Assembly: GCA_000827265.1 (NCBI GenBank)
Contig: KN834773.1
Coordinates: 1-29,573, forward strand
DNA: 29,573 bases
DNA from: Collybiopsis luxurians FD-317 M1
Lineage: Eukaryota; Basidiomycota; Agaricomycetes; Agaricales; Omphalotaceae
Direction of reading: 5' to 3'
Position numbers and translations under genes: made by a program. Below, in pieces: positions 20,744-29,573 of the stretch (positions are counted from its first letter, which is position 1; each line of letters begins with the position of its first letter). The notes below the pieces were generated by a model that saw only the letters and a list, made by a program, of their open reading frames with translations, made no database searches and had not been told where the DNA came from.

Positions 20744-21199
20744 ATGTGCCGTCCCGGTCCACAATGTGTGAAAGCATTGCGAAAGCATTAGAAAAAGGGT
20801 AAATGTAAAATGTAGGCACGAAATATGAAATGTTAATGGAAAGGAAGAATTGAGAATCAGAGTCAGTGAGTGGGTGTGAGTATCCACAAGTGATCTATAG
20901 GCTGGGCCAGGTTAAGACACCACAAGGTGTGAAGTGGAATGTGGGGGTATAGTGTGAGGATGAGTGATATGGGATGTATATGCTAAAAAATAGATCATCC
21001 CAAGCGTCCAAAGAATAGCGGTATTATAAAAGGGAGGGGGAAAGGTACAAGAAAGGTATAGTAACAATATTTACATTCTAAAAAAAGCACAAGAACCAAC
21101 AAATCAAAAAAACAAACAAAAAAACAAAGCGCAAAAAGAAAAGGAATAATAATATTAAACACCTATGACTCAATAGTAACGACTGCGTACTGCATGCTG
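20744..21199. other. noncoding duplicated flank, copy B
   Basis: This aligns with about 9,050-9,520 through shared words such as CCACAATGTG and AAAGAATAGCGGTAT. It has many small indels and no shared frame. An A-rich tract (AACAAACAAAAAAACAAAG) lies near 21,110-21,130. No gene is supported. Confidence 0.6.
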
Positions 21200-24100
21200 C
21201 TAATGAGAAACCACCGTAAGCCGTGGTCGTCGAGATCTACCACCTCGATTTTTATGCTGATGATGAAGATGATTGCTACTTTTTCTGAGAACGTACATCT
21301 CCCTCACACTCATATACATCGATCGGTTTTTGTTCGCTTCTTCGGTTAGCTTCGTAGCGACGGCATAGAGATGGCGGTGTTTTAAACATCCAAAGGTATC
21401 CTGCAATAGAATGAACAGTGCATTGTCAGCGACATACTGGAAACAAGATTTACGGATTGGGGAAAGGAATGGGAAGTAGAGGTTGGGGGTCTGGGAGTTG
21501 AACATCTGGGGAAAAAGATTACGACCAAGTCACATCCAATCTATTCGCAACATTCGTCAACTTGTCATAATGCTGTCCAAGTTCCTTGAAAAGTGTATCC
21601 AATTTCGAGGGTTCCGTGATCCGATCCATCATATCCGCCAGTCTTCTTAGACACCTAAACGCTTGGAAAGAAACAACCATGCAATCAGCGACATGTTTTA
21701 ATCCATAAAAAGACATCCTCACCTCTCCAACGACATCAGCCGATTCTCGTACCTCGAGACACAACATTCAAATGACTCAATGTCCTCCTAACCAGGGTCC
21801 TCCATATCCTGTTGAGCAACTCCTGGATATCCCGACACACCTCCAGCAGAGGCTGAACGTTCTTCGCCTGTCGATATGGATGTGGATGCGGATCTCAATG
21901 TTGTTGGTGGTGTCGTTGCTGGTGCAGCTGGTGCGGACGCTGACCTTCACGCTGGAGGTCCGAAACAAAGTTGCGTACCCCTTCGATGAGTTGAGAGATT
22001 TCGTTAATGGAAGAATGTTCTGTTCGATGATGTGTTGGTCAGAAATTGAGGTTTCGGTCGTCGAGTACTGGCGCAACGGGATTGGAATTAGGATTGAGAT
22101 TGGAGAAGGGGAAGATGGGGAATAATGATAATAGGCTTGGGTGAATTCGGTAATGGAAATGACGGACAATCGTACGTCCGGGTCGAAGGAGGGGACATGG
22201 AGACAGGTTCGGGTCGGGGTCAGGGTCGTGGTTGTTGTGGTTGCTGCTGCTGTTGTTGTTGCCGCTGCTGTGCCTCTCGAGTTAACCGAGGGTGGGTCCG
22301 GAAGGTATAAAGATGGCGGAGGTCCAGGAAGCGGAGGGATCACACGAGAGGACTGTTCCTTCGCTTGACTGCCGTGGTCGTCGGCGTCATCGGAACAGGG
22401 AGAGAGAGCAAAAGGTCCTCAAACGATTCACCCAACACCACAAAACTCTCACTTCCCCCTCCTCAACAATATCAACTGCCATAAACGACACCTCTCCAAG
22501 GCTCTGCGTTTCAAGCACGAGGTCCCTGGAATCCTCCTCGGTAATCCGATCGCTGTGACTCCTATGAGTCTTCTGAGGATTCGGAAGGTGCTAAAACCCT
22601 CTCAGCGGAGGAAGACTCGATAGCGAATCCGCTAGAGCTGAGAGCGGCGGTGGAGGTGTCGACGGGGACGGGGACGTAGGAGTGGGGGTAGGAGTGGAAG
22701 TGGGAAGGAGGGGATGAGCACGTATTGCGGAAGCACGAGGTGAATGATGTGATGACGATGAACGAGGACGAGGTTGAGGTTCTTTGGGGGTTATATAATT
22801 GGACTGCTGGGGTTGGCGTTGCTGTTGAGTATTATGAAACTCAAACCCAAATGGACTCGAAAATGACTCGGCCAGTGGTTCGTGTGCACTTTAACTACCA
22901 CCGGCGTCACCATTACCACCAACATCAGCAGCAGCATGTACATATTCCGAACCCAAACCCCCACCAGTACCCGTCCCATCCCGATGCAAAGAGTCAACGG
23001 ACTCGAACCCTCTCAACTGCGAAGAACTCGACAGCGACAACGGCGACGAAACGAAAGGCGTAGGACTCTGGCTCGTAATCGCCGACACCCTCCGATTATG
23101 AGCCCTCTGACTCTCCCTCTGACCATCCTGAGCCAAAGGCGACTGTGGCAAAGGGAGCTCCCGTCGTGCACCATAACCCGGTCTCGGAGGGGGCGTCGTT
23201 GACGCAGGGAGGAACATAGAGTCTATGAGACGAGAGGAAGGCTTTGCAACAGCACCTGTAGCTGCAACACCACCACCACCAACAGCACCACCACCACCCA
23301 TACTCCCCCCACCCTCTTCCTCTAAATAACGCCTCTCCAACACTCTGCGTTTCAAGCACGAGGTTCCTGGAATCTTCCTCTGTAATCCGATCGCTATGAC
23401 TCCTCTGTGTCTTCTGAGGATTCGGAAGATGCTGAAACCCTCTCAAAGGAGGAAGACTCGATAGGGAGTCAGCTAGAGCTGAGAGCGGTGGTGGAGGTGT
23501 CGACGGGGATGGGGACGCAGGAGTGGGGGTTGGGGTGGAAGTGGGAATGAGATGAGCTTCCACTGTAGAAGCATGAGGTGAATGATGTGATGATGATGAA
23601 CGAGGACGAGGTTGAGGTTGTTCGGGGTTATATAACTAGACCACTGGGGCTGGCGTCGTTGAGTATTATGAAACCCAAACCCAAATGCACTCGATAATGA
23701 TTCTACCAGTGGTTCGTGTGCGTTTTTACCACCACCGGCGTCACCATTACCACTATTACCAGGGTGTACGTATTCCGAACCCAAACCCCCACCAGTAGTA
23801 CCTGTCCCATCCCGACACAAAGGGTCAACAGTCTCAAACCCTCTCAACTGCGAAAAACTCAACAACGAGAGTGGCGACGAAACAAAGGGCGTACAACTCT
23901 GGCTTGTAATCGCCGACACCCTCTAATTATGAAGCCTCTGACTCTCCCTCTGACCATCCTGAACCAAAGGCGACTGTGGCAAAGGTAGCTCCCGTCGCGT
24001 ACCAAAACCCAGCCTTGGAGGAGGCGTCGTTGACGCCGGGAGGAACATGGAGTCTATGAGACGAGAGGAGGGTCTTGCAACAGCACCTGTAGCTGCAACA

Positions 24101-25662
24101 CCACCGGGACAACTACCGCCATCTACAGCACCACCACCTATACTTCCCTCACCCTCTTCTTCTTCAGCAACTTCCTCTATCCTCCCCCTCGGAATATACC
24201 GCTCTCTCCCATACTCATCGACTCCCTAACCATTAACATAATCCAGATCCTTGATTTGTCACATCGCGTGTCTAAAAGATAACGACAGATTGAACGACGA
24301 TGGATCAAAACACATACGCGTACGGTCAGCGTCTAGTTGCCCATCCAAATCCCTACCCCCGTCTCCAACCCGGCCGCCAGTCCCACACCGAGACCGTGTA
24401 CGCCCCGGTCCAAGTCCGCACGCATGTGCATGTGCACCCGCCTCGTCTCCACCCACCTTCCCCCCCCCAATCCAAACCCACATCTGTGGGAGGCACAAAA
24501 TCCGGCAACCTTGACGAAAACATAGTCGTAATCAGCGTCTCCCTGTCCCCTGCAAATAATGCGACTGTGAAAAGTTACGACGCGTTCGGAAGGCAGACTA
24601 AAACGTCTATCCGAATTGACCAACTTGATGACAATTCCAGATGACGCTGACCTAGACGCTGACACTGACGCGAGGCCGGAGTGCATCTGGTCGATAAGGT
24701 GAATAGAGGTGGTAGAGAGGTGGTGGCAGCGGAAGGGGCGGGGGGTATCGTAGGTGCAGGTGAAGACGCGAGTGCGAGTGCGGGTGCAGATGGGGGATAA
24801 GGTAGGTCTCCGGAAGTCAAGGTAGGGTTTTGTCTGAGGGCCAGATCTCGAGGCGAAGAAGATGAAGGAGAAGAACCTCCTTTGAAGGAGACAAGATGGC
24901 GCAAAAGGTGAGATACTGAAGTCGAGGGATTGTGTGAAGATGTATTGTTTTTAGTTTTTTTTTGCGTCAGTATTCGACAGATTCTAGGTTCTGTTTCTAC
25001 TAGTGACGACGCGAAGATTGAGGCGAGGATTACGGTGTCCACAAAGGACAGATTCCGGGTATTGTGGGGGAGGGGGTCCAAATAGATGAATACGAACATG
25101 AAGGATAATAATTTCATTGCCTAGAGTGTATAGACGTGTGAGCAATCTTACTTTTTTTGTGGCCCAGGCGAAAAAAGCAAAAGAGAAGGATACGTACAAA
25201 GAAGCGATGTTCTTTATGCTTACCAAAGTCCATTTCCTATTTCAAATTCCCAATACTCTTTAAAAGACATTCCTTGATTTTCCGGTCCCAAAGTGTACAC
25301 GGTGAATCCAAACGAAGATATACACTGGGCTTGACATGACGAACGGTGGGTTGTTAGCATGTCAAATTCATCCTTCAATGAGGCTAATAATATTGTTGTG
25401 GGACATATCGTCGCGTTAGTAGGAGAGACAGTATCGAAGGAATGAGGGACAGATTTCGCGTAGTCATGATGAGCAGGAAGGAACAAGCGCCCATTCTATT
25501 ACCGGCAATTTGGGCGTCTATTTCGCTCTTAGATCCCCAACGCTCACAGTGGCAGCTCGGTGCTTTCGTCTCCTCTCCGCCTTCTAGTCGGCCTGTAGAT
25601 GAAAGAGGAACACGCAGAAAATTTAGAGTAATATCAGTCCAAAAGCAAAACGGATCGAACAT
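21200..25662 (-). pseudogene. decayed gene X, copy B (unknown product)
   Basis: The gene reads on the minus strand from an ATG at 25660-25662 to TAG at 21200-21202. It is better preserved than copy A near the ends: RRLADMMDRITEPSKLDTLF (about 21,570-21,640), then an intron-like break, then LQDTFGCLKHRHLYAVATKL and MSVREMYVLRKSSNH to the stop. Further upstream are SSGIVIKLVNSDRRFSLPSE (about 24,580-24,650) and LVETEPRICRILTQKKTKN (about 24,950-25,010). The middle is Pro/Ser/Gly-rich, with a Q- or N/S-rich trinucleotide tract near 22,230-22,270. Stops and frameshifts break it up. No domain is recognised; it would encode a large, partly disordered protein. CpG is much commoner than in copy A. 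Confidence 0.5.
22486..24167. repeat. 0.84-kb tandem duplication inside gene X copy B
   Basis: Two direct copies, about 22486-23326 and 23327-24167, are offset by 841 bp (for example GCGTTTCAAGCACGAGGT at 22506 and 23347). They differ by many substitutions and small indels. Copy A has a single version around 10,830-11,600. The exact borders are approximate. Confidence 0.8.
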
Positions 25663-26044
25663 CGCAGACCCTTGACTACTGTATGTCACTCGACTCGACT
25701 GCAGTATCTACTGTTGGCATAATACAATTTTAACTGTGCGGTGTATTCTACATTACTAGCACCTGTAATGCACTGCTATATCTTTCCGCAGCTACTTACC
25801 TCATAGCAAGGTGTTTCGGCATCGTAGAGATGGTACACAAATCTGTAGATGGTACGAGAGGAATGTAGCCTGCTACCGCCTACCCCGTCGTTCACTCTTC
25901 CCCGGTTCAATCTACTACCATTCATACTAGTTAAAATTGTCAGCAGACGTCCCCAAAGCCCATGTTTTAACAGGCACGTTTCCATATTCAACATACACAT
26001 CAATTAAATCTAATTACAGTTATACCAAAGGATCTTCAAGTCCG
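25663..26044. promoter_or_regulatory. divergent intergenic region between X and Pff1, copy B
   Basis: This matches 13081-13429 between the same two relics. It contains CATACTAGTT and GCAGACGTCCCC shared with copy A. It is the probable former bidirectional promoter. Confidence 0.4.
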
Positions 26045-26640
26045 ATGTCCATCTCTGCAAAACTCTGCAGATTTCTCACTCGCATTATTGGCTTCCTCAC
26101 TCTCCCAGTAACGACTGTTCTTGTTCTGGTTTACCTTGCAGTCGCTATTTCATCGCTCATAACTGATCAACTAAGACCAGTTCCACCTAAATCTACTCTC
26201 TCAAGTCGCGATATGGAGGCCTGGATGTTCCAAAGACCTACGAGGACCTTCACGCTATCTCTACCCATCCACATCCCTACCATTCCCATGCCAACGGTAT
26301 CCTCAGAAAATACCTGCTCCAATGTGTTAGAACCATCCGTGCACGGTCAGATCTACGTGATACTTTTCTTATTAACGAGAAGGTAATGACCAGTGGGGCT
26401 TGGGCGAGTGCTTTTGGAGGCACTGGATCTGCAATGTACTTCCAGGAGAACAATATCCTCGCAAAGATTTGAGGAATTACGGGATCTGATTCCTCCACAC
26501 CTCTTTCCGCCTCCTTATTTCTGCCCATTCGGACTGTGTTTCTAGATCCATGGGTACTACAAATGCCGCAATGAGTGTCGCTACTTTTCTACAACTAATC
26601 AAATACTTTGTGACTCATTCTCCCTGGTGAACTGTCCTTT
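26045..26640 (+). pseudogene. Pff1-like M28 metallopeptidase relic, copy B (truncated)
   Basis: The ATG at 26045 begins MSISAKLCRFLTRIIG and a membrane segment (TLPVTTVLVLVYLAVAISSL). A frameshift near 26,220 leads to EDLHAISTHPHPYHSHANG and RKYLLQCVRTIRARSDLRD. YFQENNILAKI then runs into a TGA at 26470-26472. The metal-binding region survives as LLISAHSDC with its His and Asp, but the second ligand Asp is now Asn (AAT at 26562-26564), and a TGA follows at 26628-26630. Homology ends near 26,640, so the rest of the peptidase seen in copy A is deleted. Confidence 0.8.
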
Positions 26641-26956
26641 TCAACCCTCAGAATTTGAGGGTTGTTCCCACCTTTACTTTTTCATCTCAACCATTTTCCT
26701 CTGCATCCCCAAAATCCCTCGCATTTCCATCGGCCATTCCCTTACCTCACATCGATTCGAAAGAGCGCTCACTCTGATACTGTTGGGGTCTTCCTTTCTC
26801 CATACCCAGCTGCGATTGACTCCGAGTAAACCTTATCTATAACCTAATCTATCATTTAATTCAGAATTCCAGAAGCTGCTAGAAGCAGGGGCTGTGGTGT
26901 AGGATTGCACATGCACTGATGTGAACACTGATCAACTGACACGACATTGAAAATAG
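26641..26956. other. upstream flank of gene 3
   Basis: The stretch matches 15,100-15,400 upstream of gene 2 and holds no gene. At 26,870-26,899 CAGAAGCTGCTAGAAGCAGG continues into GGGCTGTGGTG. This resembles the LLQAGADV segment of an ankyrin unit and may be a relic. Confidence 0.5.
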
Positions 26957-26966
26957 TATATATAAG
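26957..26966 (+). promoter_or_regulatory. TATA box of gene 3
   Basis: TATATATAAG lies 34 bases before the ATG at 27001. Both the element and its spacing are conserved with gene 2, as is the flanking GTCAGTTGTGTCGTTG-like sequence. Confidence 0.5.
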
Positions 26967-27000
26967 TCAGTTGTGTCGTTGTTTCCTCACTCCCATCATC

Positions 27001-29573
27001 ATGAGTGGCCGTATGACACTACTCCATTCAAGCAGGTAAGATGATTAGGACAATTTAAGGAATCGCAATTGATTCATAATACAAGTCCCAATGCTCTTGA
27101 GCCAACCCTCAGCCTGGACTCTCAGAGGTAAGTTAAATTACATGCATTAACAGCAAGAGATCTCAAATGGTAGAATGTTGATTAGTGCTTTCAATCAAGC
27201 TCATGACTTTGTGCTTGATCACCCAGAGTTCCATCATTATGATAACTTTACTGCAAATATATATCAGAATTGGAGTAAGGTTAGAACCATAGTTAAGTAC
27301 TTTTTCTAATGGCACTTGCCTAGAGACCGGTGAAGTTGAAGCAATCAGAAAGTGGTTCAAAGCACCAGATCCTTCCTCCAATTTCAATAGTGCTTTGGAT
27401 AAAAGAGCCATCGGAACAGGAACCTGGATTCTAGAGCATCAAACATACTTGGATTGGAAAGCCCATGGGACAAGACTGTGGATTCAAGGCAAAGGTCTGC
27501 CTTTTTAAACAAATCCCACCAGTTCAATACTTATCAGTTACATCCAGTTGGGTCTGGTAAAACTGTTCTATTGTAAGTGAAATAAGATTGACAGTGCATG
27601 TAGCCATAAATTCAATGCATATCTAGAACTTCCATCATTAAAGACCTGCAATCCAGGGTTGTCTACTTCTACTTTGATAGGCGGGACAACACCAAATTGA
27701 AGTCAACTTACCGAGGACTTCTGCTTTCCTTGGTGATGCAAGTGGCATCCAATCATGAGGGTGTTCATCCTCTATTGCAAGAAATGTACAACAAGTGCAA
27801 AAAAGGTCTCATACTACCTGAAACAGAAGATTTGAAAACTACCCTGATGGCAATTATACAGAGGGTAGGGACCTTCATAGTAATTGATGCCATGGATGAG
27901 TGTGATGAGTTAGATCTTGTCATTGACCTACTTCTGTCCTTACCGAAAGGCTGTTATGTTGTTGTGACAAGCCGATTCAATCCACAGGACTCTACTAGAT
28001 GGCTCGAAATGAAGCTGGAGACTGAGGCAGTCAAATCAGATATAAAACTATATGTTGAGACAACATTGGCCAAATGGCCCTTGAGCTCTAAGCTCTATGA
28101 TGAAGTTCTCAGCAGTTTGATTGATGGCGCAAATGGACAGTAAGTAAACATTAAAGAAGGTCACACAAGTCTTTCTGACCCAATATTGCATAGATTCCGC
28201 TGGGTTGATTGCCAAATTTGCTCTCTTCAGGCACTCAAGATGCCAAAGGCCATCCAGAAGGCACTTGCCAGACTGCCGAAGGATTTAGATGCAATTTATT
28301 CGGAGACTTTGCAGAAGATCGATGATATAAATTATGACAGTGTACATCACATCTTCATGTGGCTATTATATGCCTATGAACCTCTGACACTGGATGAGTT
28401 AGCAGACATCCTTGCTATTGATGTGGAAGAGGAAAAATTTGATCCACAATATAGGCCGTTGGAGCTACAACATGGACTCCACAGTATAGTTGACTCTACT
28501 TTTGTAGTTATTGATTCCAGAAGGGGAGAGAATGTGGTTCAATTTGCACATATATCTGTCCAGGAGTTTTTAGTCTCTAAGCATAGTTGGGCCAAGGCAA
28601 AGAACCTGTTCAGACTGAATAAAGAACTAGGACATGAAATTATTGCTCAATCATGTATTATTTATTTGCTTCAATTTGATAGTTGGGAAATGCCCAGGTT
28701 TGAATTGTATCCATTAGCATATTATGCTGCAGTATATTGGGCAATACACTGTAATGAGCTTCCATCTGTAGGATATAAAATTACTCGGTTACAGAAAATT
28801 ATATTTCAGGAAGAGAACCCTCAATATTTGAATTGGCTGAGGTTGTATCAGATAGATCAGGACTTTTATAATCAAGCTGTGGAGCCAAAATTGGATGACA
28901 TTCCAAAGCCATTATACTATGCAGCATATCTTGGCTGGCTTGATTTGGTGCAAGAGATCATTGGAGACAAGAGTACAGTACCACCACTCACTGAGTCTGC
29001 TTTCATGGTCATTCCAAAAACAACAGGTAAACAAAAAATAAGTAAATTTGTTTTGCAGGATCTGGTTAATGGTCAAGGAGGGAGATATGGAACTGCTCTT
29101 CAGGCTGCAGCTTATAATGGCCAAATGGAAATAGTGGAATGCTTGCTGCAGGCAGGTGCTAATGTCAATGCTCAAGGAGGACGATATGAAACTGCTCTCC
29201 ATGCTGCAGCTGCTAATGGCAAGAAAAAAACAGTGGAATGCTTGCTGCAGGCAGGGGCTGATGTCAATGCTCAAGACAGAGAATATGGAACTCCTCTTCA
29301 GGCTGCAGCTTATAATGGAGAGATAGAATCAGTAGAATGTTTGCTGCAGGCAAAAGCTGATGTCAATGCTCAAGGAGGAGAGTATGGGGGTGCTCTTCAG
29401 GCTGCAGCTGTTAATGGTAAGAAGGAAATAGTGGAATGTTTGTTACAGGCTGGAGCTGATGTCAATGCTCAAGGGGAAGACTATGGGGGTGCTCTTTATG
29501 CTGCAGCTGCTAATGGCAGGAAGGAAATAGTGGAATGCTTGTTGCAGGCAGGAGCTGATGTCAATGCTCAAGG
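27001..29573 (+). CDS. NACHT-ankyrin STAND/NLR protein, gene 3 (3' partial)
   Basis: Exons are 27001-27035, 27086-27127, 27174-27274, 27324-27494, 27548-27572, 27627-28139 and 28194 to the window end. All phases join without a stop. The acceptor of intron 2 could also be at 27185, giving a protein four residues shorter. The N-terminus (MSGRMTLLHSSS, SLDSQRMLISAFNQAHDFVL) is only about 60-70 residues and matches no effector domain I know. Motifs then follow: EAIRKWFKAPDPSSNFN, Walker A GKVGSGKT (about 115-122), Walker B VIDAMDECDE, TSRFNP, QFRWVDCQ, HISVQEFLVSKHS and YYAAYLGWLDLVQEII. Five ankyrin units run to the edge. No lesion is visible, and differences from gene 2 in exons 1-4 are partly synonymous, supporting the model. 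The likely role is a ligand-gated NTPase switch; the ligand and output are unknown. Confidence 0.85.
27548..27572 (+). other. 25-nt Walker A microexon (gene 3)
   Basis: Same size, phase and P-loop content as in genes 1 and 2. The upstream intron (27495-27547) has the weak donor GTCTGC, and the downstream intron (27573-27626) has GTAAGT. Confidence 0.83.
29074..29573 (+). repeat. start of the gene 3 ankyrin array
   Basis: Five 99-bp units are visible: GRYGTALQAAAYNG..., GRYETALHAAAANG..., REYGTPLQAAAYNG..., GEYGGALQAAAVNG... and EDYGGALYAAAANG.... Each ends VECLLQA(G/K)A(D/N)VNAQ. The array continues past the window. Confidence 0.93.

Larger units (their letters stand above)
20303..27000. repeat. 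segmental duplication, copy B
   Basis: This is the partner of 8930-15444. Homology starts within a few bases of the gene 2 stop and continues through decayed X and decayed Pff1 to the gene 3 promoter. It carries a MITE not present in copy A and a longer, internally duplicated X relic, but a shorter Pff1 relic. Confidence 0.88.

Noticed and set aside
29030..29058. Possible intron GTAAAC...TTGCAG in gene 3
   Set aside because: It would be about 30 bp, below the size of every other intron here, and the frame is open without removing it.

Overview
The window looks like a repeat-rich, lineage-specific region of a filamentous Dikarya fungus. The evidence is short GT-AG introns (46-58 bp), NACHT-ankyrin STAND genes of the fungal NLR type, a Ty1/copia LTR element, a MITE and relics of a fungal M28 membrane protease. 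The 'SHAN'-type protease motif and the 'APDPS' motif before the P-loop fit Agaricomycetes, but the phylum cannot be fixed from this sequence alone.

Layout: (1) 1-687 is the 5' end of a copia element on the minus strand (gag start plus 5' LTR) that inserted into an exon of the first NLR. (2) 648/688-6287 is NLR gene 1, with NACHT, winged helix and about 39 ankyrin repeats. Its own 5' exons are not in the window, but an in-frame ATG in the LTR keeps an open chimeric frame. (3) 6288-8930 is AT-rich noncoding sequence with an ankyrin relic and two clusters of CCTNAGG-like motifs. (4) 8930-15444 holds a decayed minus-strand gene (called X here) and a divergent, decayed Pff1/ERMP1-type M28 peptidase. 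(5) 15445-20302 is NLR gene 2, broken by two frameshifts and one stop, with an assembly gap inside its repeat array. (6) 20303-27000 is a second copy of block 4, with a 348-bp MITE and an internal 0.84-kb tandem duplication. (7) 27001-29573 is NLR gene 3, intact as far as it goes and running off the right edge.

The locus is therefore a tandem segmental duplication whose unit is about 11.5 kb: one NACHT-ANK gene followed by pseudo-X and pseudo-Pff1. Genes 2 and 3 have matching seven-exon starts and TATA-type promoters. In all three genes the Walker A motif is encoded by a 25-nt microexon. The ankyrin units are nearly identical in their framework and vary at the positions that normally form the binding surface. 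By analogy with known fungal STAND families, these are candidate recognition receptors for non-self sensing or heterokaryon incompatibility; this role is inference.
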